This document shows, piece by piece, positions 40,517-49,901 of a DNA stretch of 64,000 bases (position 1 is the stretch's first letter; every line of letters starts with the position of its first letter). The position numbers and the translations under genes are program-made. A model generated the notes under the pieces. That model did not search any database. It was not told the DNA's origin and saw only the letters and a list, made by a program, of their open reading frames with translations. Source of the stretch: Muribaculaceae bacterium (lineage in GTDB: Bacteria; Bacteroidota; Bacteroidia; Bacteroidales; Muribaculaceae); the NCBI GenBank assembly GCA_017427945.1, contig JAFRRT010000022.1:36278-100277 (forward strand), written 5' to 3'.

Positions 40517-40624
40517 ATAAAAACTATAGTTTTTTATTTTTTATATCATGACGCAGCCTGATTAATCCAACATTAGTGCAAGTCATGGACAGAACAAAAT
40601 AAAAACGTAGTTTTTTATTTTTTA
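40490..40624. repeat. 53-bp direct repeat carrying promoter elements
   Basis: Two nearly identical copies (40490-40543 and 40572-40624) differ mainly by ACTATAG versus ACGTAG. Each carries the TTTG -33 and the 5' part of a -7 box on the minus strand. About 28 bp of unique sequence separate them. Confidence 0.9.
40568..40598 (-). promoter_or_regulatory. Promoter-like copy P2 (TTTG-N19-TAATGTTG)
   Basis: The upstream copy has the -33 at 40595-40598 and TAATGTTG (one mismatch) at 40568-40575. Whether it is active is not known. Confidence 0.45.
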
Positions 40625-40862
40625 GGCAATGATATATGCTTTTGTCCCAAACCCTGCGGGGCTAATGCGAATTACACTAATTAGGCCAATTCTTGTTATT
40701 TAAATTATCAAATTCGCGAAATTCGCATTAAAAAATGGACAAAGTCAACATCAGAATTGTTCCCCATTTTATATAATCGCGCAGTGTCAAATTTTCAAAA
40801 ATTGAAGTTTTCTGGAGGTTTCCACAATCAACCCCCCATTTATTGCGTTAAATGATAAAACA

Positions 40863-41366
40863 ATGATGAACAACATGAGATTTTCCAAGATATTCAAGGC
40901 TTTGGCCATGCTGGTCGTGCTGGTGGCAGGGACCGGCTGTGAACACATCGACAACAAGGCGGTACCCAGCTTTATCGTGAGGATTGACCTGAGCAGCTAT
41001 GCCCTGTGGAACACTTATGGAGTGGCTGGCATGGGCGACTACCGCATCTTCAACCGCGAGAAGAACATCCCCGCTAACTTCCCCTTTAACGTGAACACCT
41101 ACACCGGCTATGGCGGCGTGTTGCTCATGATGGGCATGGAATACCCCATGGCTTATGACCTGACCTGTCCTGTCGAGGTGAGCCAGAATATCACCCTGTC
41201 AATCAACCCCGAAAACTTCGAGGCTGTCTGCCCCAAGTGTGGTTCCCGCTACAACCCGTTGACAGGAGCCGGAGGCCCCGTGGGCGGTGTCGCCATCAAC
41301 AACAAGGTGGGGATGCGGCAATACCACGTCTATCCCAACAACGGCGGCTACGTCATCTCCAACTGA
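40863..41366 (+). CDS. Rieske-like lipoprotein with altered ligands
   Basis: A 167-residue predicted lipoprotein, with lipidated Cys26 in VAGTGC after a hydrophobic segment. The C-terminal half resembles a Rieske iron-sulphur domain: AYDLTCPVE (Cys102) and AVCPKCGSRYNPLTGAGGPVGG (Cys123, Cys126). A true Rieske centre needs Cys-x-His and Cys-x-x-His; here Val104 stands where the first His should be and Cys126 where the second should be. Three cysteines remain, so it may bind another metal or none. Its role is unknown. In Bacteroidota there is a family with this CPKCGSxY pattern, as I recall. It has no clear promoter. Confidence 0.75.
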   Translation: MMNNMRFSKIFKALAMLVVLVAGTGCEHIDNKAVPSFIVRIDLSSYALWNTYGVAGMGDYRIFNREKNIPANFPFNVNTYTGYGGVLLMMGMEYPMAYDLTCPVEVSQNITLSINPENFEAVCPKCGSRYNPLTGAGGPVGGVAINNKVGMRQYHVYPNNGGYVISN

Positions 41367-41742
41367 CGCCTTCCTGAAGAGCCCCGGCATAGGAGGGCTG
41401 CTACTATGTTTCCATTTTGGTAATTGTTCCACGAATTATGCAACTCCGTAACAGGGGTTGTTGCATAGTTGCAGGCGGTTTTTTCAAAAACCGGTTTATC
41501 CGCTTGCATTTTGCAATGTTGCAGAGCATTTTACATCAAATGACTGGCAATTTTTGTGGCAAAAATCCAAAAAATAAATCTTATAGTATGCCATTTATTG
41601 TTAAAAAGTGTAAACTTTTTCATTTTTAATTTCCAAAATTTAAACATTGAAGTCTGCCGCGAGCCCCTATTATAAGGGCGTTTTTGTGGAACATTTTGTT
41701 AAAACCGCCGATTTCGCTAAATGTTTACAAGTGTTTAAGATG
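41367..41742. other. Intergenic region before the NlpC/P60 gene
   Basis: It holds a structured stretch at about 41460-41515 (CGGTTTTTTCAAAAACCG inside a larger imperfect TGCAGGCGG/CCGCTTGCA pairing) and an AAAGTGTAAA half-like site near 41605. No coding frame is convincing. Confidence 0.45.
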
Positions 41743-41774
41743 TTTGGTCGGGTTATCAGGTTGGAGTAATTTTG
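41743..41774 (+). promoter_or_regulatory. Promoter TTTG-N20-TAATTTTG
   Basis: TTTG at 41743-41746 and TAATTTTG at 41767-41774, with a 20-bp spacer. It serves the NlpC/P60 gene with a leader of about 95 nt. Confidence 0.8.
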
Positions 41775-41874
41775 CATCGACAAACCAGGGCGCACGGCAT
41801 TGAAAATCGTTCTCAATGCCCTTAACGAAAAGGCCGCCGATGTGCGAATTTTCCAGTCCACTAAATTATTAATT

Positions 41875-42408
41875 ATGAGTTTTATTAAGAGAAAAATAAG
41901 TTTATCAGCATTATTCATTATTTTTGCTATCACCTTTAACGGTTTCTCAGCCCAGGCACAGCGATTGGATAATCGCAATCAGGGCACTGTTCTCGAACAA
42001 CTTGAACAAAACAGCCGCAACAACATCATTGATCAGGTTATCAATTACGCATACCGTTTCCGCGGTACGCCCTATCGTTACGGTGCATCCTCTCCCCGCG
42101 GATTTGACTGCTCAGGCTTTACCAGCTACGTCTTCAAGCGCTTCGGCATCCAGCTCGACCGTTCTTCCCGTGGCCAGATTTTTGATGGCGTGCGCGTAAA
42201 GAAGAACGACCTGCAGCCCGGCGACCTGGTGTTCTTCCAGGGACGTTCAGGCCGTGGCGGTGTTGGTCACGTGGGTATCGTTACCAAGGTGAACGACGAC
42301 AACACCTTCCACTTCATCCACTCGGCTTGCAGCAGCGGTGTAACCGAGAGCAAGAATACCGAATCCTATTACAGCCGCCGCTACGTCGGCGCCTGCCGTG
42401 TTCTGTAA
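41875..42408 (+). CDS. NlpC/P60 family cell-wall peptidase
   Basis: A 177-residue exported protein with signal peptide MSFIKRKISLSALFIIFAIT and cleavage near SAQAQ. The NlpC/P60 domain (about 55-177) has the catalytic Cys in RGFDCSGFTSYVFKRFG, the His in GGVGHVGIV and a third polar residue in HFIHSACSSGV. Such enzymes cut the D-Glu-diaminopimelate bond in peptidoglycan stems. No SH3 or LysM domain is present. The start at 41875 follows the strong promoter at 41743; an upstream TTG would lie in the leader. Confidence 0.93.
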   Translation: MSFIKRKISLSALFIIFAITFNGFSAQAQRLDNRNQGTVLEQLEQNSRNNIIDQVINYAYRFRGTPYRYGASSPRGFDCSGFTSYVFKRFGIQLDRSSRGQIFDGVRVKKNDLQPGDLVFFQGRSGRGGVGHVGIVTKVNDDNTFHFIHSACSSGVTESKNTESYYSRRYVGACRVL

Positions 42409-42438
42409 AACAAATCAAGACTACGATAAGCAACGCAT

Positions 42439-42480
42439 AGCGTGCGTCCCACACCATGATGGGGCGCACGCTTCATTTTT
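42439..42480 (+). terminator. Intrinsic terminator
   Basis: AGCGTGCG-CCC (42439-42450) pairs with GGG-CGCACGCT (42461-42472), followed by TCATTTTT. It ends the NlpC/P60 gene. Confidence 0.9.
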
Positions 42481-42491
42481 CGTCCCCCATT

Positions 42492-42524
42492 GTTGGCACG
42501 GTGCAGCAATTCTTTGTAAATTTG
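42492..42524 (+). promoter_or_regulatory. Promoter GTTG-N21-TAAATTTG
   Basis: TAAATTTG at 42517-42524 with a GTTG -33 at 42492-42495. It serves the esterase gene at 42549. Confidence 0.65.
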
Positions 42525-42548
42525 CGCCAAATAATAAAACAAACCGTT

Positions 42549-43868
42549 ATGACAAAAAGATTCTTCCTCATGTTATTCTGCCTTGCTGCCGCCATGTGTG
42601 CGACAGCAGGTCACGTGCTGCTCGACGGGACGCTCGACCGCTCGACCATCTACCCCGGCACGGTGCATACTTTCCAGGTCTATGTGCCAGACCAGTATGA
42701 CGGCAAGCGGCCGGCGGCGCTCTATGTGGGACTTGACGGCGTGCTGTGCCATGCACCCCAGGTGATGGACAGCCTCATCGCGGCTGGCAAAATGCCAGTG
42801 ACCATCGGCGTGTTCCTGCAACCCGGTATCATCAAGGCCGAGGACGGAACGGTGCTGCGCTATAACCGCTGCTATGAGTTTGACGCCACCACAGGCAACT
42901 TTGCCCGCTTCCTCGAGACCGAGATATTGCCCGCCGTGGAACAAATGACCACCGCAAAAGGGAAGCCTATCCGTCTGTCGGACAAGCCCCAGGACCGCAT
43001 GATATTCGGGCTGAGCAGCGGCGGCATTGCCGCTTTTAACGCCGCTTGGCACCGTCCCGACCTGTTCGGCAAAGTGTTTACCGGTGTGGGCACCTTTGTG
43101 GCGATGCGCGGCGGCAATGACCTGCAGGCCCTGGTGCGCAAGACCGAGCCGTTGCCCCTGCGCATCTTCATCCAGGACGGCAGCAACGATGCCTGGAATC
43201 CGCTGTTCGGTCATTGGTACGAGGGAAACCAGCTGCTGGCGAGTGCCCTGCAGTTTGCGGGCTATGACGTGCAATGCGACTGGAGCGACGGCGGTCATAA
43301 CGTGAAACGCTCGACCGAGATTTTCCCGCAAGTCATGGAATGGATGTGGCGTGACTGGCCCGCTGTGACCGCCTTGGGCCAGACCAGCAACGACTTCCTG
43401 AAAGAAATCCTCATCGAGGGCGACAAGGGCTGGATCAAGGTGGCCGACGGCATGCCCGGAGACCCCGTAAAGCGCATCATTTATCCCGACCTGACCAATG
43501 TGGCGATGATTCCCGACAAACCGGGCAACACCGTGTGGCAATACCTGCTGCAAGACGGCAAAATCACCTGCGGCGAGCCCTTCTACTGGCTACACAACGA
43601 CGACAGCCAGCCGCTGGACATCCAGACCATCACCTTTGACGGCAAGGGCAACCTGTGGGCCGTCACCGGGCTAGGCATCCAAATTTGTGACCAGAACGGC
43701 CGCGTGCGCGCCATCCTGCGACTGCCGCAAGGCTGCTCGACCGTGAACGAGATCACCGTCAGCAACGGCTTTATCACCCTGACCACTGACGATGCCACCT
43801 GGCAGCGCCGCCTCAACGTCGTCTCCCCCACCCTGGGCAACCGCCCCGAGAGTCAAGGACAGGGATGA
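42549..43868 (+). CDS. Secreted esterase fused to a partial beta-propeller-like C-terminus
   Basis: A 439-residue exported protein with a signal peptide ending near CATAGH. Residues about 25-285 form an alpha/beta-hydrolase of the esterase D type: VYVPDQYDGKRPAALYVGLDG, the nucleophile elbow RMIFGLSSGGIAAF (Ser in GLSSGG) and DGGHNVKRSTEIFP with the catalytic His. The last 140 residues (VKRIIYPDLTNVAMIPD, GNLWAVTGLGIQICDQNGR) resemble two or three blades of an SMP-30/gluconolactonase-like propeller, not a full one. It could remove acyl groups from a sugar polymer. The fusion is noted but its purpose is not known. Confidence 0.83.
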   Translation: MTKRFFLMLFCLAAAMCATAGHVLLDGTLDRSTIYPGTVHTFQVYVPDQYDGKRPAALYVGLDGVLCHAPQVMDSLIAAGKMPVTIGVFLQPGIIKAEDGTVLRYNRCYEFDATTGNFARFLETEILPAVEQMTTAKGKPIRLSDKPQDRMIFGLSSGGIAAFNAAWHRPDLFGKVFTGVGTFVAMRGGNDLQALVRKTEPLPLRIFIQDGSNDAWNPLFGHWYEGNQLLASALQFAGYDVQCDWSDGGHNVKRSTEIFPQVMEWMWRDWPAVTALGQTSNDFLKEILIEGDKGWIKVADGMPGDPVKRIIYPDLTNVAMIPDKPGNTVWQYLLQDGKITCGEPFYWLHNDDSQPLDIQTITFDGKGNLWAVTGLGIQICDQNGRVRAILRLPQGCSTVNEITVSNGFITLTTDDATWQRRLNVVSPTLGNRPESQGQG

Positions 43869-43910
43869 GTTAGGAGTGAGGAGTTATAAAAAATGTTTGC
43901 TGCGCAAGTT

Positions 43911-43944
43911 TTTGCCACTCTACAAAAAGTTTTTCTTATATTTG
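43911..43944 (+). promoter_or_regulatory. Promoter TTTG-N22-TATATTTG
   Basis: TTTG at 43911-43914 and TATATTTG at 43937-43944. The spacer is 1-2 bp longer than usual. It serves the Rel/SpoT gene. Confidence 0.65.
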
Positions 43945-43969
43945 CGGTTTGATATAAAACGAAAGGACC

Positions 43970-46204
43970 ATGATGCAGAACAATAACATAACGCCCGAGA
44001 TGGAAGACCGCATGGTGGATGAGGCCTACCAGAACTTGTTAAATATCTATCTGTCAAGCAATCACCGCAAGAAGGTGGAGATTATTGAAAAGGCATTCAA
44101 GTTCGCTCGTGAGGCCCACAAAGGCATTCGCCGCCGCAGCGGTGAACCTTACATCATGCACCCCATTGCCGTGGCGACCATCGTGATCCAGGAAATCGGG
44201 CTTGGCTCCACAAGCATCAGCGCCGCCTTGCTGCATGATGTGGTGGAGGACACCGACTATACCCTCGAGGACATCGAGGCACAGTTCGGCAAGAAGATTG
44301 CGCGCATCGTGGACGGACTGACGAAGATTTCGGGCGGTATCTTCGGCGACCAGGCGTCATTGCAGGCCGAGAACTTCCGCAAACTGCTGCTCACGATGAG
44401 CGAGGATGTGCGCGTCGTACTCATCAAGATGGCCGACCGCCTGCACAACATGCGCACGCTGCAGTCGATGCCCGCCAACAAGCAATACAAGATTGCCGGC
44501 GAGACGCTTTACATCTATGCCCCGCTGGCTCACCGCCTGGGACTGTATGCCATCAAGACCGAACTCGAGGACCTGAGCTTCAAGTACAACCACCCCGCCG
44601 AATACGAACGTATACGCGCACAGGTTGCCGCCAGCGAGGAACGGCGCAACGAGCTGTTCGCCCGTTTCGCAGCACCCATCCGCGAGCGTCTGGACAACAT
44701 GGGCCTGAAGTATGAGTTCACCGTCCGCGTCAAGTCTTGCTATTCCATCTGGAACAAGATGCAGAGCAAACACATCTCCTTCAAGGAGGTGTACGACCTG
44801 TATGCGGCGCGCATCGTCTTTGAATGTGACGACCCGAGCGCCGAGAAACGCATCTGCTGGAATATCTATAACGAGATTACCGAGGTCTATACCAAGCACC
44901 CCGACCGTGTGCGCGACTGGTTGACCTCGCCCAAGGTGAACAAGTACCAGGCGCTGCATGTCACTGTCATGGGACCTGACGGCGACTGGGTGGAGGTGCA
45001 GATTCGCAGCCGCAAGATGGACGACATCGCCGAGCGCGGATTTGCCGCACACTGGAAATACAAAATTGGCGAAGGCGAGGAGGAAGAGGAACTCTCCAGC
45101 TGGCTCAGCACCATCAATGAAATCCTTAAGGAGCCTGAGCCCAACGCCATCGACTTCCTTGACACGTTGAAACTCAACCTGTTTGCCAACGAGATTGTCG
45201 TCTTCACGCCCAAGGGCGAGACCTTGAACCTGTCAAACGGCGCCACCGTCCTCGACATGGCATTCGCCCTGCACACCGACATTGGCATGCGCTGCATCGC
45301 CGGCAAGGTGAACCACAAGCTCAGGCCCATGTCCTACAAACTGGCGAGCGGCGACCAAGTGGAAATCCTCACCAGCAACACGCAGACACCCACCGATGAC
45401 TGGGAAAAATACGTCCACACCGCCAAGGGACGCACGCGTCTTCGTGCTGCGATAAACCATCAGAAACGTATCTTCACCGAAGAGGGCGAACGTCGTTTCA
45501 AGGAATTTCTTGCCGCCCACAACATCGAGCTGACCACCAGCATGCTTGACCAACTCATTTACAAGTTTGGCACGACTACCAAGGAAGAGCTTTTCCGCCA
45601 AATCGGGTGCGACATGATAGCCCTCAACGAGGAGATGTTCATCAAAAAGGACCCGGGCTCACGCTTCAACTGGTGGAAACGTAATCCCTTCAAGGGAGGG
45701 TCAAAGGAAGAAGCCAAAGCCGATGAGCCCGCAAAAAAGGGTGCCCCCATCGACACCAAAGCGGTTTACCACCTGACCACAAAGGACGGCAAGAGCAACT
45801 ACGTCATCGCTAAATGCTGCAACCCCATCCCGGGTGACGACGTCGTAGGATTCATCAAGGCCGACAACACGGTGACGGTCCACAAGATTGACTGCTCAAC
45901 ACTGGCACGTCTCAAGGCCAGCCAAGGGTCGCGCCTGCTGCAAACACTGTGGGAAGACCACAACGACCGCTACGAGGCCTCCATCCACATCGAGGGCATC
46001 GACCAGAAAGGCATCCTGCAGTCCATCGTCAACATCATCTCCACCAACATGTCCATCAACATGAAGCGGATGAACGTCACCTCGGACAACGGCGTGTTCA
46101 ACTGCGACCTGGACGTGTACATCTCGGATGCCCAGGTGGTAAACAACCTGTGCAAGGAAATCAAGAAAGTGAAGGGCGTGAACTCGGCGTCGAGGGTAAA
46201 CTGA
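43970..46204 (+). CDS. RelA/SpoT-type (p)ppGpp synthetase/hydrolase
   Basis: A 744-residue bifunctional alarmone enzyme of the stringent response. The hydrolase domain is intact (HPIAVATIVIQEIGLG; LLHDVVEDTDYTLEDIE with the HD pair at about residue 88), so degradation of ppGpp is likely. The synthetase domain (about 235-350) contains RVKSCYSIWNKMQSKHISF and YQALHVTVMGPDGDWVEVQIR. A TGS domain (about 405-465) and a C-terminal ACT domain (about 670-744: ASIHIEGIDQKGILQSIVNII) follow. Two Cys near 622 (AKCCNPIPGDDVVGF) are usual in the family. The ATG at 43970 or 43973 is possible. Confidence 0.96.
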   Translation: MMQNNNITPEMEDRMVDEAYQNLLNIYLSSNHRKKVEIIEKAFKFAREAHKGIRRRSGEPYIMHPIAVATIVIQEIGLGSTSISAALLHDVVEDTDYTLEDIEAQFGKKIARIVDGLTKISGGIFGDQASLQAENFRKLLLTMSEDVRVVLIKMADRLHNMRTLQSMPANKQYKIAGETLYIYAPLAHRLGLYAIKTELEDLSFKYNHPAEYERIRAQVAASEERRNELFARFAAPIRERLDNMGLKYEFTVRVKSCYSIWNKMQSKHISFKEVYDLYAARIVFECDDPSAEKRICWNIYNEITEVYTKHPDRVRDWLTSPKVNKYQALHVTVMGPDGDWVEVQIRSRKMDDIAERGFAAHWKYKIGEGEEEEELSSWLSTINEILKEPEPNAIDFLDTLKLNLFANEIVVFTPKGETLNLSNGATVLDMAFALHTDIGMRCIAGKVNHKLRPMSYKLASGDQVEILTSNTQTPTDDWEKYVHTAKGRTRLRAAINHQKRIFTEEGERRFKEFLAAHNIELTTSMLDQLIYKFGTTTKEELFRQIGCDMIALNEEMFIKKDPGSRFNWWKRNPFKGGSKEEAKADEPAKKGAPIDTKAVYHLTTKDGKSNYVIAKCCNPIPGDDVVGFIKADNTVTVHKIDCSTLARLKASQGSRLLQTLWEDHNDRYEASIHIEGIDQKGILQSIVNIISTNMSINMKRMNVTSDNGVFNCDLDVYISDAQVVNNLCKEIKKVKGVNSASRVN

Positions 46205-46274
46205 GGCACGGCCATCAAGCGTTAACGCTGCAACGATATATGCTGATTATTAACGGATAACCGCTAAGATAAAA

Positions 46275-48371
46275 ATGAAAAAGAATAACCTGATCATAAC
46301 AGCTTTGCTGGTGCTGTCAATCCTCTTGATTGCCACGGCATTGTTCTTTTGCCGCGAGGGGTACCACACCTACAGCTTTGAAGTGGGTAAGCCGTGGCTG
46401 CATCCCCGACTGGTGGCCAACTTCCAGTTCGACATAGAACTTGACGAGGCGACCACCAAACACATCACCGACAGCGTCCACCAGAATTTTGCCAAGATAT
46501 ATGCCCTCGACCTCAAGAAAGGGGAGCAGCAACAGGCATTGCTGGCACGCGCACTGACAGGACGTCCGGGCGCCCAAGCCCTGCTCGCTGCTGTGGCAAA
46601 GCTCTATAACGACGGCATCGTTGACAACGAGGCTGCCAACGACATCAGCGCCGGCAAGCAGCTGCGCTTCCTGGTGGGCAACAACCAGCTGCAGGTGGTG
46701 GATGCCACCAACATGAAGACCGTCCGCCAGGCCTATGCCTGGTTATCCGATTCCTTGCAAGGCAACTTCGCCATTCAGGAGGCCTTAAAGGCCGTGGACA
46801 TCCGCGACTACCTCGTTCCCAACATGATGGTGAATCAGGAAGAAAACGACAAATGGCTGAAAGAGGACCTGCGCAATGCCCTGCGGTCGCCGGGAACCGT
46901 ACAGGCCGGAGAAGCCATCATCACCAGCGGTGACATCGTCACCCCCAAGAAAGCCGCCGCCATCGAGAGTTACCAGAACGAGATGGAACGCCGCAACAAG
47001 CGCACCAACGTAGATGAGACGCTCGACCTGCTGGGCCAGATGCTCATCGTGACAACGCTGATGCTCGCCTTCTACTTCTTCATGAAGCTGCTGCGCAAGC
47101 AGGTCTTCAGCAGCCTGCGTCGCATGGTGTTCCTCATCACGCTCATCACCATATTCTCCATTGCGGTTATCCTGTGCGTCAGCTTCAAGTACTGGCTCCT
47201 GTATGTCATACCCTTCGGGTTGGTACCCGTCATCGTGTCGTCGTTCTTTGACGACCACACCTCCTTCTTTGTTCACATCGTCACGGTACTCATCTGCTCC
47301 CTTGTGGCAAGCAGCCATCAGGCGGAGTTCATCATCATGCAGTTCCTGGCGGGCATCATCGCCATCGTGTCGGTCAAGGAACTGACCAAGCGCCACCAGC
47401 TCGTGCAGTGCGCCGCATTCATCTTCCTGGCCTACTGCGTCACCCATGTGGCGATGACGCTCATCAACGATGGTGACTTCGGCAAGCTCGACAAGTACTA
47501 CTTGGGTTACTTCCTTGTCAACTGCGTTATCCTCTCGTTTGCCTTCCTGATTATTCCCGTCGTCGAGAAAGCCTTCGGCTTCACCTCGTCGATGACACTC
47601 ATGGAGCTGTCCGACATCAACAACCCGCTGTTGCGCCAGCTCTCCACCAACTGCCCCGGCACCTTCCAGCACTCGCTGCAGGTTGCCAACCTCGCGGGCG
47701 AGGCGGCACTCAAGATTGGCGCCAACATGCAGCTAGTGCGTGCCGGTGCCCTGTACCACGACATCGGCAAGACCAAGAACCCCGCCTTCTTTACCGAGAA
47801 TCAGATTGGCGAGAACCCGCACGACCACCTCGTGCGCCCCGAGGACAGCGCCAAAATCGTCATCGACCACGTCAAGAACGGCATCAAGCTCGCCGAGGAC
47901 GCCAAGCTGCCCAAGGTCATCAAGGACCTCATCGCCCAGCACCACGGCAAGGGCGTCACCCGATACTTCTACTTCAAAGCCTGTGAGGCGAGCCCCGACG
48001 GCAAGGTTGATCCCGAGCCCTTCACATACCCCGGTCCCAATCCGCAGACCAAGGAGGCCGCCATCCTGATGATGGCCGACGCCTGTGAAGCGGCCACCAA
48101 GAGCATGAGCAATCCCAACGAGGAAGAGATCGCGAAAATGGTGAGCAAAATCATCGACAACCAGGTCACCGATGGCCTGTTGCGTGAGACGCCCATCAGT
48201 TTCCGCGACGTCGAGACCATCAAGCAGCTCTTTGTCGAGCGCCTGCGCACCGCATATCATGTGCGCGTGTCCTATCCCGGCGACGCCAAGCGCGTGGACA
48301 ACGAGCAGGCCGAGGAGAACGACACCACACCGCCGCCCTACACGAGCCAAAAGAGCTCTACGCCTAATTAA
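46275..48371 (+). CDS. PgpH-like 7TM HD-domain phosphodiesterase
   Basis: A 698-residue inner-membrane protein. It has one N-terminal membrane helix (about 5-27), an extracytoplasmic 7TMR-HDED-like domain (about 30-255), seven membrane helices (about 260-445) and a cytoplasmic HD domain. The HD core is ALYHDIGKTKNPAFF with the metal-binding His-Asp at about residue 495, and the family's NQIGENPHDHL and AQHHGKGVTRYFYF. PgpH-type enzymes hydrolyse cyclic di-AMP in Firmicutes; the same role here is inferred. Its position 70 bp after Rel/SpoT puts two nucleotide second-messenger enzymes together. Confidence 0.92.
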   Translation: MKKNNLIITALLVLSILLIATALFFCREGYHTYSFEVGKPWLHPRLVANFQFDIELDEATTKHITDSVHQNFAKIYALDLKKGEQQQALLARALTGRPGAQALLAAVAKLYNDGIVDNEAANDISAGKQLRFLVGNNQLQVVDATNMKTVRQAYAWLSDSLQGNFAIQEALKAVDIRDYLVPNMMVNQEENDKWLKEDLRNALRSPGTVQAGEAIITSGDIVTPKKAAAIESYQNEMERRNKRTNVDETLDLLGQMLIVTTLMLAFYFFMKLLRKQVFSSLRRMVFLITLITIFSIAVILCVSFKYWLLYVIPFGLVPVIVSSFFDDHTSFFVHIVTVLICSLVASSHQAEFIIMQFLAGIIAIVSVKELTKRHQLVQCAAFIFLAYCVTHVAMTLINDGDFGKLDKYYLGYFLVNCVILSFAFLIIPVVEKAFGFTSSMTLMELSDINNPLLRQLSTNCPGTFQHSLQVANLAGEAALKIGANMQLVRAGALYHDIGKTKNPAFFTENQIGENPHDHLVRPEDSAKIVIDHVKNGIKLAEDAKLPKVIKDLIAQHHGKGVTRYFYFKACEASPDGKVDPEPFTYPGPNPQTKEAAILMMADACEAATKSMSNPNEEEIAKMVSKIIDNQVTDGLLRETPISFRDVETIKQLFVERLRTAYHVRVSYPGDAKRVDNEQAEENDTTPPPYTSQKSSTPN

Positions 48372-48640
48372 TCCTGCCCCTGAGGCAATAAAATGGCTAC
48401 TATAGGTGTTATTTATATATAGATATTCAAGTTTCTAAAGTAGCTGCACCACTTTAAAAACTTGAGGTTAAAGGATAAAGGTTAATGGTTAAAGAACAAG
48501 CTACAGATAATGTTATGGTAAAAATATCCCGAATTTCGAAGTGGCTTTTCATTAATCTTTAACCCTTAAACATTAATCAGTGAGAAAGTTAACAACTTTC
48601 GAAACTTAAGTATAGATAAACAACACAAGACAGACCATTC

Positions 48641-49132
48641 ATGGTAGTACACACCATATTACTCATCGCGGGCATCATCTGCCTGGTCGCTGCCATCGTG
48701 CTCGTGCTGTGGCCACGCTGGGTGGCTGCAGTGCCGGCATTCCTGGGACTGCTGTTGATGCACTTGAGCTACTACATCGCCGTGCCGGTGTTGACCTTTG
48801 TCTTTTGGGGCATCGCGACGCTCATCACCGTGGGCTTGTTCTACCTCTCCCCTGAGGGCGAGCCAGACGGCAACAGGTCCAGCAACCTCTATGTGGGCTT
48901 CACAGCCATGGCAGGCGGCATGCTCGGTATCCTGCTCGCCCCGCGCCTGCTGGTGCTCGGCGTTGTCCTTGGTGCCGCCATGGGACAGCTCGCCTACAGC
49001 CGCACACCCGCCGGCAAGTGGATGCTCAACCCGTCGAGCATGTTTTGGCGCTACTTCGCCGCCAAATGCCTGCCCGCCATCGTGGCTGTGTCCATCGTGT
49101 GCATCGCCGTGATGGGAGTGGTCATCGACTAA
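48641..49132 (+). CDS. Membrane protein of unknown function
   Basis: A 163-residue protein with about five hydrophobic segments (TILLIAGIICLVAAIVLVLW, AFLGLLLMHLSYYIAV, LTFVFWGIATLITVGLFYL, LGILLAPRLLVLGVVLGAAM, AIVAVSIVCIAVMGVVID) and a central glycine-rich AGGMLGILLAP stretch that recalls DUF456 proteins. The assignment to DUF456 is tentative. It is 20 bp before the DUF4919 gene and probably co-transcribed. The 269 bp upstream hold only degenerate GGTTAAAG-like repeats. Confidence 0.75.
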   Translation: MVVHTILLIAGIICLVAAIVLVLWPRWVAAVPAFLGLLLMHLSYYIAVPVLTFVFWGIATLITVGLFYLSPEGEPDGNRSSNLYVGFTAMAGGMLGILLAPRLLVLGVVLGAAMGQLAYSRTPAGKWMLNPSSMFWRYFAAKCLPAIVAVSIVCIAVMGVVID

Positions 49133-49151
49133 CAACGCTACTGATAAAAAC

Positions 49152-49889
49152 ATGAAACGACTCAAATACATACTGACGATCACGCTTGCCGTTGCCACCT
49201 GTGTCCTGGCCCTGGCAGGGAGTCATGCCCAACAGGTGCCTGAACGCACCCAGCCCGGCAAGTTCACTATCAAGAAGGTGGACTTTGATCACGTCAAGAA
49301 GGTGATTGAGGACCCCAAAAACGCCTACTACTACCCCAAGCTGGTTAAGGCTTACAACAGCAACGACACCACGCTGTCGATCGAGGCGTGGCGCAACTTC
49401 TACTACGGCTACACCTTCCAGGAAGACTATAACCCTTTCCGCGAGAGCGTTTACAGCAACGTGGTGGAGCAGCTCTACTACAAGCAGCCCCACTCCCGTG
49501 CCGAGTGTGACAGCATCGAGAAATATGCCGAACTGTCGCTCAACGACAACATGTTCGACATGAACCAGATGAACTTCTACATCTATGTCCTGAAGGAAAA
49601 GAAGAAACACGCCCGCGCCGCCGTGTGCCAGTACCGCCTCGACAGGCTCATCGCTGCCATCATGTCGAGCGGCAAGGGCACCAAGGAGGAGCCGTGGGTC
49701 GTCATCGCCCCCGAGCACGAGTATAACATCATCAACTTCCTGGGATTTGTCGCTACCGACCACGAGACCCTGGACGGCGGCATCGACTACATCAAGGTGC
49801 AGCCTGTCGCCGGCAAGAGCGCCGAGGGTTTTTACTTCGACATCTCACGCATGATGCAAGTCGCGGCACTCAAGTTCCCCGACATCTAA
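49152..49889 (+). CDS. DUF4919 family exported protein
   Basis: A 245-residue exported protein with signal peptide to about residue 26 (AGSHAQQ). The mature part matches DUF4919: FDHVKKVIEDPKNAYYYPKLVKAY, LSIEAWRNFYYGYTFQEDYNPF, then a helical region and GTKEEPWVVIAPEHEYNIINFLGF. It is probably periplasmic and helical. The function is unknown. A terminator follows at 49902. Confidence 0.87.
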   Translation: MKRLKYILTITLAVATCVLALAGSHAQQVPERTQPGKFTIKKVDFDHVKKVIEDPKNAYYYPKLVKAYNSNDTTLSIEAWRNFYYGYTFQEDYNPFRESVYSNVVEQLYYKQPHSRAECDSIEKYAELSLNDNMFDMNQMNFYIYVLKEKKKHARAAVCQYRLDRLIAAIMSSGKGTKEEPWVVIAPEHEYNIINFLGFVATDHETLDGGIDYIKVQPVAGKSAEGFYFDISRMMQVAALKFPDI

Positions 49890-49901
49890 AGACATCTCAC
49901 A

